Shown here: positions 46,741 through 55,172 of the stretch, piece after piece
How the letters are laid out: the number at the start of each line of letters is the position of its first letter
How positions within the stretch are numbered: position 1 is the first letter of the stretch
Assembly (NCBI GenBank): GCA_049700455.1
Contig: JBNAVJ010000011.1
Location: 5,509-69,508, forward strand
Length of the DNA: 64,000 nt
From: JBNAVJ01 sp049700455
GTDB lineage: Bacteria > Bacteroidota > Ignavibacteria > Tepidaquicellales > Tepidaquicellaceae
Reading direction: 5' to 3'
Translations under genes and position numbers: made by a program
Notes under the pieces: model-generated
Databases searched by the model: none
Told to the model about the DNA's origin: nothing
Seen by the model: only the letters and a program-made list of their open reading frames with translations

Positions 46741-49402
46741 ATTCTTTACGAGAAGTGAGTTTGGGTACATTAGTATAGCCTCACTTTTTGTTGTGATAGT
46801 TTCAGGTATCCTGTTATCATTAACTTATGAAGTAAAACAACCGTTTGTTTCTCTTGTTTCAATGATTCTTCTGTCAGAACCCGGTAGTATCATCAGAAAT
46901 ATTCACTACTGGAGTGGAAATATTTTTATCATCACTTTGTTACTTCATATAGTTTCTCATTTATTAAAAGACTCTGAAGTGAGAATGGGATTCTGGCAAT
47001 GGAGTCGTCTGGTCTTTTTATTGATGGTAAGTTTCTATGCAATGATTTCAGGTTTTATCTTGAAAGGAGATAGCGATTCGATATCTGCGTTTTTTGTCCT
47101 GAAATCATTGTTTGATAGTATTCCATTAATTGGACAATTTTTATCCTCTGTAATTACTGGCTCGGATGAAAAAAATCTTATGATTTTATTTGTTCATCAT
47201 AGTATTACTACCACAATATTTATAATTATTTTAAATTTTGAGCATTCAAAAATAATATGGGGAGAAAAGAAGATATTTGCCCTTACAACCTTTACCATTA
47301 TCCTTTTGAGTTTTACTTTGCAGCCACAATTTCAAGATTTTAATGCTGTTAACTTAAAAGGTCCCTGGTATTTTGTAGGATTTCAGGAAGCATTGTCTCT
47401 GGTAGCATATCCTGTTATCATTGTAGTTGCTGTGTCTTTTGGATTAATTTTGTTTGGAGTTCTTCCAATTTTGGGTGAAACACTCAGACAAAAAAACAAG
47501 TTATTATTGTTGGGTATGTTACTAATATATTGTGTTTTGACTTTTAAGGGAATTTTATCTGATAAGGGAAGTGAAGGGTTGGCTTCTCCTGTAACGGGTA
47601 GTTCACCATTCTCATTTAATTTAATGCCAGAGCTAAGAACTCTATTTCAAAATGAAAAACCAGAAATCAATCTTGAAAAAAAAATATTAGGTAGGTCGGA
47701 AGGATGTATCTATTGCCATCAAAATATTAAAGGATTGACAGGTTATCATAGGACTGATTCAATTGGCTGTTACAGCTGCCATGGTGGCAATGCATTTTCT
47801 ATTAATAAAAACATAGCTCATAGTGGTATTTATAAGGTCCCGGGAAATCTTTCTAATTCTTTCCGTACCTGTGGTTTTTGCCATCCTGAACTTGACAGCA
47901 GAGTAAGAAACTCTTTAATGAATTCGATGAGCGGAGTTGTGGCTGTTAATAAATTTGTTTTTGATGAAAATAGTGACCTGAACAAAAAATTTGAAATATC
48001 CTATATAGGTTTTAGTCCTGCAGAAAGACATCTTAGAAATTTGTGTGCTTCCTGTCATCTTGGAACAGAAAAAAAACACTCGGCAGATTATGATGAGAGC
48101 AGTCGTGGTGGAGGTTGTATATCCTGTCACTTATCTTATAATGATTCAAGTCGTATTAGTTTGAGTAATTATAGATATGGGAAACAATATGAATTTCATC
48201 CTGACATTTCTCTTAAAGTTCATAATAATGCTTGTTATGGATGTCACAGCCGATCTGGGAGAATTTCAACCAGTTATGCAGGGCTGGCTGAAGTTACTAA
48301 TAAAGAATTACATATTCCTGATTCTCTTTATATAACTTTTAAAGATGGACGTGTCTTTAAAAAAACTACTTCTGATATACATTTTGAATCTGGCATTGAA
48401 TGTATTGATTGCCATAACTCCCGAGAACTAATGGGAGATGGTAATAAGTATGTACATAAGGAAGATGTTGTAACTGTTCAGTGTGTTGACTGTCACAATA
48501 GTGGTAGTGTAAATATCTGTGATTCAGTCGGTCTTGATTATGAAACACAAAAAATAGTTTCTCTTAGGAATATTGTTTATGGGGATTCAAAAATTGTACG
48601 GACTCAAAAAAAATCAATACCACTTTATAATATAGTGATAAAAAACAACGGTAAGAAATATTTTATTTATAAAAACACGTCATCAAAAGACCTTTTGCTT
48701 AAATCTCCAAAGAATGTATGTACAAATAAGCTTCATCATAATCTTGAATGTAATACGTGCCATTCGTCCTGGGCTTATCAATGTACTGGATGTCATACCG
48801 AGCATAACCCTTCAGGTATAAGCATAGATTTGCTCACTGAGCAAAAAGTAAAAGGTGAATGGGTTGAAAGTTTTTCGAATATTTATTATGACCTCCCTAC
48901 TTTAGGAGTTAGAGAATTAAATGAGGATAAGAAATATGCTATCTTCATTCCCGGTATGATAATTAAAATTAATGAGGAGGGAAGAAGACAAATTTTCAAG
49001 CGATTATTTGCACCGGTGAGTCCTCATACCATCAGGCGTGAGAGCAGAAGCTGCCAATCTTGCCATTTTAATCCTAAAGCACTGGGCTTAGGGACTGGAG
49101 AATTTGTGTTTGTCAATGCCGGTAGTACATTGACTTTTTTACCACTGCAAAAGAATCTTGATGATGGATTACCTGAAGATGCCTGGACTGGATTCCTAAC
49201 AGAGCGAAAAGATATTTCAGCAACCAGAACTAACTGCCGGTCGTTAAACGTTACGGAGCAAAAAGCAATACTTGAAGTAGGAGTATGTTTAACCTGTCAT
49301 TCAGAAAAACTTTTCATAACTCCTGAGAATGTATTTTCTCTTAATGAAAGAAAAAAACAAATTCAACCACAGTGTAAAACATTGAATGATTTAGTCAAGT
49401 AG
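46709..49402 (+). CDS. Cytochrome b fused to a dodecaheme cytochrome c
   Basis: This 897-residue protein joins a membrane cytochrome b part (about 1-290) to a large periplasmic cytochrome c (about 330-870). In the b part, His66 and His80 (14 apart) and His164 and His179 (15 apart, as in cytochrome b6) are placed to bind two hemes. GPWYFVGFQEAL at 218-229 stands where PEWY of the quinol site is found. The c part has twelve CXXCH motifs, starting at Cys333, 354, 388, 446, 470, 509, 565, 592, 681, 692, 782 and 860. With the Rieske protein it should oxidise quinol and pass electrons to the heme chain. I know of cytochrome b-multiheme fusions, but not of this exact layout. Confidence 0.9.
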   Translation: MIKKLKYILNKFFTRSEFGYISIASLFVVIVSGILLSLTYEVKQPFVSLVSMILLSEPGSIIRNIHYWSGNIFIITLLLHIVSHLLKDSEVRMGFWQWSRLVFLLMVSFYAMISGFILKGDSDSISAFFVLKSLFDSIPLIGQFLSSVITGSDEKNLMILFVHHSITTTIFIIILNFEHSKIIWGEKKIFALTTFTIILLSFTLQPQFQDFNAVNLKGPWYFVGFQEALSLVAYPVIIVVAVSFGLILFGVLPILGETLRQKNKLLLLGMLLIYCVLTFKGILSDKGSEGLASPVTGSSPFSFNLMPELRTLFQNEKPEINLEKKILGRSEGCIYCHQNIKGLTGYHRTDSIGCYSCHGGNAFSINKNIAHSGIYKVPGNLSNSFRTCGFCHPELDSRVRNSLMNSMSGVVAVNKFVFDENSDLNKKFEISYIGFSPAERHLRNLCASCHLGTEKKHSADYDESSRGGGCISCHLSYNDSSRISLSNYRYGKQYEFHPDISLKVHNNACYGCHSRSGRISTSYAGLAEVTNKELHIPDSLYITFKDGRVFKKTTSDIHFESGIECIDCHNSRELMGDGNKYVHKEDVVTVQCVDCHNSGSVNICDSVGLDYETQKIVSLRNIVYGDSKIVRTQKKSIPLYNIVIKNNGKKYFIYKNTSSKDLLLKSPKNVCTNKLHHNLECNTCHSSWAYQCTGCHTEHNPSGISIDLLTEQKVKGEWVESFSNIYYDLPTLGVRELNEDKKYAIFIPGMIIKINEEGRRQIFKRLFAPVSPHTIRRESRSCQSCHFNPKALGLGTGEFVFVNAGSTLTFLPLQKNLDDGLPEDAWTGFLTERKDISATRTNCRSLNVTEQKAILEVGVCLTCHSEKLFITPENVFSLNERKKQIQPQCKTLNDLVK

Positions 49403-49465
49403 TTTTTCGCGGATAGTATAAGCAAGAAAAATTTCTTATTTTACAAAAATTTTATAATTAAAATT

Positions 49466-50440
49466 ATGCGAATATTAGTTACAGGGGGTGCTGGTTATAT
49501 TGGTTCTCACACCGTCAGGCGACTACTGAAAATCTATAAGGATGTTACTATTATAGATAATCTGAGCAGGGGTCATATTGAGTCAGTACCTGAAAATGTA
49601 GATTATATAAATATGGACTTATTGAACTATACAGAGATGGAGAACTTTTTCAAACGTAACAGTTTTGATGCAATAATCCATTTTGCAGCATTTGCATATG
49701 TAGGAGAATCAGTAGAAAAACCGGATTTATATTACCAAAATAATGTCGTTGGTAGTTTTAATTTGATAAGTCTTGCAGCAAAGTACAAAGTGAAGTATTT
49801 CGTGTTTTCATCTACCTGCTCCGTTTATGGTAACCCTGTAAATATTCCTATTACAGAAGAAACTCCAACTGCTCCTATTAATCCTTATGCAAGGACTAAA
49901 TTAATAATTGAAGGAATATTAGGAGATTTTGAACTGTCGTCTGGTATGCGATATGTTTCGTTACGGTATTTCAATGCTGCGGGGGATGATGAAAGTGGAG
50001 AAATAGGAGAAAGTCATAATCCAGAACCACATTTGATTCCACTTGTGATGTATGCTGGACTTGGCAAAAATGATAACCTGAGAGTTTTTGGTAATGATTA
50101 TGAAACCAAAGATGGAACGTGTATAAGAGATTATATTCACGTTAATGACCTTGCTGATGCTCATATTAAAGCTATTGAATACCTCGCAAAAAATAATCCC
50201 TCTGAAATAGTAAATCTTGGGACAGGTATAGGGTATTCAGTTTTTGAAATAATAGAAAAAGCAAAGGAAATACTGCAGAAAGATATTAAGTATAATGTTG
50301 TTGACAGACGACCCGGTGATCCAGCGGTACTTGTTGCTGATAACCGTAAAGCAAAAAAGTTATTTAATTGGTATCCCCAATATGATCTTGAAATGATTCT
50401 TCATACAGCATATAACTGGCATAAAAACCAAAAATATTAA
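49466..50440 (+). CDS. galE: UDP-glucose 4-epimerase
   Basis: This 324-residue short-chain dehydrogenase-fold enzyme interconverts UDP-glucose and UDP-galactose. The NAD loop GGAGYIGSH, the SSTCSVYG segment, the catalytic Tyr and Lys of NPYARTK, and the substrate segment RYFNAAGDDESGEIGE are present. The RDYIHVNDLADAH motif is typical of GalE rather than of the dTDP-glucose dehydratase RmlB. It precedes rmlA by 4 bases and should feed the same polysaccharide pathway. Confidence 0.93.
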   Translation: MRILVTGGAGYIGSHTVRRLLKIYKDVTIIDNLSRGHIESVPENVDYINMDLLNYTEMENFFKRNSFDAIIHFAAFAYVGESVEKPDLYYQNNVVGSFNLISLAAKYKVKYFVFSSTCSVYGNPVNIPITEETPTAPINPYARTKLIIEGILGDFELSSGMRYVSLRYFNAAGDDESGEIGESHNPEPHLIPLVMYAGLGKNDNLRVFGNDYETKDGTCIRDYIHVNDLADAHIKAIEYLAKNNPSEIVNLGTGIGYSVFEIIEKAKEILQKDIKYNVVDRRPGDPAVLVADNRKAKKLFNWYPQYDLEMILHTAYNWHKNQKY

Positions 50441-50444
50441 AATT

Positions 50445-51314
50445 ATGAAAGGAATAATACTTGCAGGTGGCTCTGGAACTAGAATGTATCCGATCTCGAA
50501 AATCTATAGTAAACAACTTACGTTAATCTATGATAAACCCCTGATATACTACCCCTTATCAATTTTAATGTTAAGTGGAATTCGAGAAATATTAATTATT
50601 TCTAATAGTGAAACAATACCTTTTTATGAGAAACTTTTTGAAGACGGAAAATCACTTGGGTTGAACATATCTTATGCTGTGCAACAGGCTCCCAATGGAA
50701 TTGCAGAATCTTTTATTATCGGAGAAAAATTTATTGGTTGTGATGATGTAACATTGATATTAGGAGATAATATCTTTTATGGAAAACTTGATAGTGTTTA
50801 TCAAGCTGTTAGAGAAAATAAAGGAGCAACAATTTTTGGTTACAGAGTAAATGATCCAGAACGATATGGTATTGTAGAATTTGATGAAAATGGTAATGCA
50901 GTAAGTCTTGAGGAAAAACCTAAAATTCCAAAATCAAATTATGCAGTTCCTGGCCTTTATATTTATAATAATGATGTTATAGAAATTGCTAAGAATCTCA
51001 AGCCCTCAGCACGGGGAGAACTTGAAATAACCGATGTCAATATTGAATATCTAAAGCGAGGACAGCTTAAAGTAGTGAAAATTGGGAGAGGAGTTGCGTG
51101 GTTGGATACAGGTACCCCAGAATCACTTTTACAAGCGTCGAACTTCTTTGGAGTAATAGAGGATCGGCAGGGTTTGAAAGTGGCTTGTATTGAAGAAATT
51201 GCTTATCATATGAAGTTTATAACTAAGGAGCAATTTCGTAAAATAATAGATAACATTCCAAAATCTTTATATAAAACATATCTGGAAAAAGTATACGATA
51301 GTGATGAAATTTGA
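50445..51314 (+). CDS. rmlA: Glucose-1-phosphate thymidylyltransferase
   Basis: It makes dTDP-glucose, the first step of dTDP-rhamnose synthesis. The 289 residues carry the nucleotide loop GGSGTRMYPISKIYSKQL, YDKPLIYYPLS, LGDNIFYG and FGYRVNDPERYGIVEFD, all close to RmlA. It lies between galE and rmlC and overlaps the latter by 11 bases. The rmlB and rmlD genes are not in the window. Confidence 0.95.
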   Translation: MKGIILAGGSGTRMYPISKIYSKQLTLIYDKPLIYYPLSILMLSGIREILIISNSETIPFYEKLFEDGKSLGLNISYAVQQAPNGIAESFIIGEKFIGCDDVTLILGDNIFYGKLDSVYQAVRENKGATIFGYRVNDPERYGIVEFDENGNAVSLEEKPKIPKSNYAVPGLYIYNNDVIEIAKNLKPSARGELEITDVNIEYLKRGQLKVVKIGRGVAWLDTGTPESLLQASNFFGVIEDRQGLKVACIEEIAYHMKFITKEQFRKIIDNIPKSLYKTYLEKVYDSDEI

Positions 51315-51852
51315 AAAAACTTTTCTTGATGGTGTCTTAATAATATTCCCTGAAGTTTTTAAAGATTCGAGGGGATATTTCTTTGAATCATTTAGTAAAA
51401 AAAAGTATGAGGAAATTGGTATCAGGGGCGAATTTGTTCAAGATAATATTTCAAAATCTACTTATGCTACCATTAGAGGACTCCATTATCAGGTGTCTCC
51501 ATTTTTACAGGGGAAACTTTGCCAGGTAATAAAAGGTAAAGTACTGGATGTAGCAGTTGATATCAGGTTTGGTTCTCCAACATTTGGAAAACACATATCG
51601 GTTGTTCTTTCAGACAACGAACCAAAACAAATCTGGATTCCCCCCGGCTTTGCACACGGGTTTTCAGTTCTATCCGATGAAGCTATATTTTCTTATAAGT
51701 GTACTGGGTATTACAATAGGGAAAGTGAAAGATGTATTTTATATTCTGACCCTTTATTATCAATTGACTGGCAGGTAGCAAATCCAATTGTTTCTGAAAA
51801 AGACCTGAATGGAAAACTTCTCAGAGCAATAGAAAAGGATTTTGTTATTTAA
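51304..51852 (+). CDS. rmlC: dTDP-4-dehydrorhamnose 3,5-epimerase
   Basis: This cupin-fold epimerase of 182 residues shows YFFESFSKKKYEEIG, RGLHYQ with the catalytic His, VAVDIRFGSPTFGK, and WIPPGFAHGFSVLSDEA. The start is the ATG at 51304; a GTG at 51301 in frame is also possible. It overlaps the end of rmlA, so the two are co-translated. It acts on the dTDP-4-keto-6-deoxyglucose made by RmlB. Confidence 0.94.
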   Translation: MKFEKTFLDGVLIIFPEVFKDSRGYFFESFSKKKYEEIGIRGEFVQDNISKSTYATIRGLHYQVSPFLQGKLCQVIKGKVLDVAVDIRFGSPTFGKHISVVLSDNEPKQIWIPPGFAHGFSVLSDEAIFSYKCTGYYNRESERCILYSDPLLSIDWQVANPIVSEKDLNGKLLRAIEKDFVI

Positions 51853-51983
51853 GACTACTGTTTGAGTTTGTAAAGAACAGTGAATCTCTCCCTAAAAAAC
51901 TTCCTTCAGAGATAAGAAAATCTTGAACCTTGAATATAAAAAAGAGTTTAATTATATTTGCTATTAGCAACTAATTTCGAATA

Positions 51984-52421
51984 ATGGAAAACACTTATTA
52001 TTATTCAACAGAAGTAAGATGGACAGGAGCACGAAGAGGTATTTTGAATTCGGAAGGGATGCAGGAGATTGAAATTGCATCTCCGCCAGAGTTCAAAGGA
52101 GAACCATATATTTGGGCACCTGAACACTTATTTGTTGCTTCTGTAAATATTTGTTTGATGACTACTTTTCTTGCTATTGCAGATTTGTCAAAATTACCGT
52201 TCAATGAATACTTCTCAGGCGCAACCGGAAAATTAGAGAAAGTTGATGGTAAATATATGGTTTCTGAAATTGTGTTAAAACCAAAAATTATAATTCCAGA
52301 AGAGCGACATCGAGATAGATGCCTGCGGATTATAGAAAAGTCAGAAGCAAACTGTCTTATTTCTAATTCAATTAAAACTAAGGTAATTATTGAACCAGAA
52401 ATTAAAGTAAAAACAATTTAA
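51984..52421 (+). CDS. OsmC family protein
   Basis: This 145-residue OsmC-fold protein has the pattern WAPEHLFVASVNICLMTTFLA with the first conserved Cys, and SEANCLISNSIKTKV with the second. OsmC/Ohr proteins use the two cysteines to reduce organic hydroperoxides; many, like this one, are of undefined substrate. It lies 12 bases before an FmdB-like zinc-ribbon gene. Confidence 0.88.
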   Translation: MENTYYYSTEVRWTGARRGILNSEGMQEIEIASPPEFKGEPYIWAPEHLFVASVNICLMTTFLAIADLSKLPFNEYFSGATGKLEKVDGKYMVSEIVLKPKIIIPEERHRDRCLRIIEKSEANCLISNSIKTKVIIEPEIKVKTI

Positions 52422-52433
52422 GGAGATATAAAT

Positions 52434-52676
52434 ATGCCGATATTTGAGTATCGTTGCGAAAACTGCAACACTAAATTTGAGATTCTGCACAAAAGCTCTG
52501 AACATCAGGACGAAATTATTTGTCCAAGTTGTGGGTCAAAAAATTACAAGAAGTTATTTTCTGTCTTCAGTGCTTCGATGGGGGATAGTGGTAGTGATAG
52601 TTCCTGTTCTGATGGTTCTTGTTCTGCTCCGTCCTATGGTGGAGGTTGTGCAAGTGGATTGTGTGGTCTAAATTGA
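52434..52676 (+). CDS. FmdB-type zinc-ribbon regulatory protein
   Basis: The 80-residue protein starts MPIFEYRCENCNTKFEILH and has CPSCGSKNYKKLFS, two CxxC knuckles of the FmdB/CxxC_CXXC_SSSS family. The tail is rich in Ser, Gly and Cys (SCSDGSCSAPSYGGGC). An AAGGAG ribosome site lies before the ATG. Proposed roles in the family are transcriptional, but mostly untested. It is followed by a terminator hairpin. Confidence 0.9.
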   Translation: MPIFEYRCENCNTKFEILHKSSEHQDEIICPSCGSKNYKKLFSVFSASMGDSGSDSSCSDGSCSAPSYGGGCASGLCGLN

Positions 52677-52682
52677 TTTGCA

Positions 52683-52735
52683 GCAGAGCCATCTTTCCTG
52701 ATGGCTCTGCCGATTGTTTTCTTTTCTGTTTTTTT
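52683..52735 (+). terminator. Rho-independent terminator after the FmdB gene
   Basis: GCAGAGCCATC (52683-52693) pairs with GATGGCTCTGC (52700-52710) around a 6-base loop, and a T-rich run (TTGTTTTCTTTTC) follows. It ends the OsmC-FmdB transcript before the convergent malic enzyme gene. Confidence 0.88.
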
Positions 52736-52742
52736 TATTTTT

Positions 52743-55001
52743 TTACTGTGAACTTTCTGCTTCGAAGACTGCCATTGCAGTTATATTTACAATATCATCA
52801 ACAAGGCTTCCATATCCTAATAAATAGACAGGTTTTTTTATTCCAAGCAATATAGGCCCTATAGCTGTTGCTCCACCAAGTGTTGCGAGAAGTTTATATG
52901 CAATGTTAGCGCTTGTAAGATCGGGACAAATCAGTACATTTGCCTTTTCCTTCAAATCACTAAATGGGTAAAACTCCTTAATAATATCAGGATTCTGTGA
53001 AGTATCTGCCTGCATTTCTCCGTCAATTGTGAGGTCTGGTCTAAGTTTTTTTATCGTTTCTGTTGCTAATCTTACTTTTTCGGAAAGTGGGTGTCTGGTA
53101 CTACCAAAATTGCTGAATGATAACATTGCAATCTTTGGTGTGAAATTAAGCTGCTTAACTTTGTCGGCAACCTGTAAAGTTATATCTACCAGATCTTCAA
53201 CAGTAGGTTCAATATTTACAGTAGCATCAGCAATAAAGATGGTGTCTGTTTTAAAGACCATCATATATAAACCTGCAATCTTTTTAATCCCATCTTTTTT
53301 ACCTATAATCTGCAATGCAGGTCGGACAGTCTCTGGATAATGTTTTGTCAAGCCTGAAATTAAACCGTCAGCATCACCCATCCTTACCATCAGCATCCCG
53401 AAAATATCCGGAATTTTTGTAAGTCTTTCTGCATCGTAATAAGTTACACCTTTTCTTTTTCTTATATCAAATAACTCTTGAATATAAAAATCACGTTTTG
53501 GAGAATTTTCTGGCTCTATAACCTCTATTTGATTCTGGTCAAATTCTAATCCAAGTTCATCAAATTTTTGCATTATAATGTTTTTCTTACCTAACAAGAC
53601 AGGAGAGGCTATTTTTTCTTCTGCAATGATAGCTGAAGCACGAATAATTTTTGTTTCTTCTCCCTCAGGAAAAACTATTCTTTTTCGTACCTCTTGAGCT
53701 TTATGAATAAAGAATCTCATTATCTCTCTGGATTTCCCTAATCTTGCTTCCAGACAATCTTTGTAAGCTTCCAAATCTTGAATGGGTTTTCTTGCAACAC
53801 CAGTTTCCATAGCGGCCTTTGCTACAGCAGGGGCTTCCCATAACAATACACGAGGGTCAAAGGGTTTTGGGATAATATATTCTTTACCAAATTCTATTCT
53901 CTTACCACCGTATGCACGTATTACCGAATCAGGAACATCTTCTTTCGCAAGATTAGCAAGAGCATGAGCCGCTGCAATTTTCATTTCCTCATTAATTGTT
54001 ATTGCCCTTACATCAAGAGCTCCTCTGAAAATAAAGGGAAAACCTAATACGTTATTTACTTGATTTGGATAATCACTGCGACCTGTTGCCATAATAATGT
54101 CACTTCTTGCTGAGATGGCATCTTCATAAGTTATTTCCGGGTCAGGATTTGCCATTGCAAAGACAATTGGATTATCAGCCATTGTTTTTACCATTTCTTT
54201 AGTAAGTATCCCTTTAACCGATACTCCACAGAAAACATCAGCACCTTTAATAACTTCAGCAAGCGTTCTCATATCAGTTTCTTTTGCAAAATATTCCTTA
54301 TACTTGTTCATTCCTTCTTTTCTACCTTTGTAAACAACACCCTTAGTGTCAACAAGTGTTATGTTTTCGTGTTTTACGCCGAGTGACTCGTAAAGTTTAG
54401 CACAAGCAATACCTGCTGCTCCCGCACCGCTAAATACTACTTTGACTTCAGAAATCTTTTTATTGACAATTTCAAGAGCGTTGAGAAGTGCTGCCCCACT
54501 GATAATTGCTGTTCCATGTTGGTCATCATGGAAAACTGGGATGGTCATTCGCTTTTTAAGTTCTTCTTCAATGTAAAAACATTCTGGTGCTTTAATATCT
54601 TCAAGATTAATTCCTCCAAAGGTGGGTTCCAGTAAAGTAACTGCTTTTATCAACTCATCAGGATTCTCAGTGTTTAGTTCAATGTCAAATACATCTATGT
54701 CTGCAAATCTTTTGAATAATACACCTTTCCCTTCCATAACAGGTTTTCCTGCGAGTGCTCCGATATTACCTAATCCTAAAACTGCAGTACCATTTGAAAC
54801 TACAGCAACAAGATTGCCTTTTGCAGTGTATCGGTAAACATCTTCAGGATTAGCTTCTATTTCTCTGCAAGGCTCAGCAACTCCCGGTGTGTAAGCAAGT
54901 GAGAGTTCCCGCTGGGTAGTACAGGGTTTAGTAGAGATAACTTCGATTTTGCCCGGTCGTCCACTACTGTGGTACTCAAGGGCTTCTTTTTTAGTAGACA
55001 T
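52743..55001 (-). CDS. maeB: NADP-dependent malic enzyme with phosphotransacetylase domain
   Basis: It decarboxylates malate to pyruvate with NADP. The 752-residue protein has an N-terminal malic enzyme half with SLAYTPGVAEPCREI, GNIGALAGKPVMEGK, FHDDQHGTAIISGAAL and FSGAGAAGIACAKL, and a C-terminal phosphate acetyltransferase-like half from about residue 430 (RIVFPEGEETKIIRAS to the final VFEAE). This hybrid form is common; the transferase half usually regulates activity by binding acetyl-CoA. A strong AAGGAG site lies before the ATG. Confidence 0.95.
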   Translation of the reverse strand: MSTKKEALEYHSSGRPGKIEVISTKPCTTQRELSLAYTPGVAEPCREIEANPEDVYRYTAKGNLVAVVSNGTAVLGLGNIGALAGKPVMEGKGVLFKRFADIDVFDIELNTENPDELIKAVTLLEPTFGGINLEDIKAPECFYIEEELKKRMTIPVFHDDQHGTAIISGAALLNALEIVNKKISEVKVVFSGAGAAGIACAKLYESLGVKHENITLVDTKGVVYKGRKEGMNKYKEYFAKETDMRTLAEVIKGADVFCGVSVKGILTKEMVKTMADNPIVFAMANPDPEITYEDAISARSDIIMATGRSDYPNQVNNVLGFPFIFRGALDVRAITINEEMKIAAAHALANLAKEDVPDSVIRAYGGKRIEFGKEYIIPKPFDPRVLLWEAPAVAKAAMETGVARKPIQDLEAYKDCLEARLGKSREIMRFFIHKAQEVRKRIVFPEGEETKIIRASAIIAEEKIASPVLLGKKNIIMQKFDELGLEFDQNQIEVIEPENSPKRDFYIQELFDIRKRKGVTYYDAERLTKIPDIFGMLMVRMGDADGLISGLTKHYPETVRPALQIIGKKDGIKKIAGLYMMVFKTDTIFIADATVNIEPTVEDLVDITLQVADKVKQLNFTPKIAMLSFSNFGSTRHPLSEKVRLATETIKKLRPDLTIDGEMQADTSQNPDIIKEFYPFSDLKEKANVLICPDLTSANIAYKLLATLGGATAIGPILLGIKKPVYLLGYGSLVDDIVNITAMAVFEAESSQ

Positions 55002-55172
55002 TTTAAAATACTCCTTCGTTTGCTTATTACTAAAGTTATTGGAAATGTTTTACTATTGAAAGGGATATTTTGAGTCTAAGTTCAAAAAATAAAAATTCAT
55101 ATATATACCAGAAATTCACTTTTTTCATAAATTGAAATAGAATAATTTAATTGATTATCTCAAATATTTTTT

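Noticed and set aside
49466..50440. Reading galE as rmlB to complete a rhamnose set
   Set aside because: Motifs such as RDYIHVNDLADAH and RYFNAAGDD fit GalE, and the dehydratase catalytic pattern is not seen.
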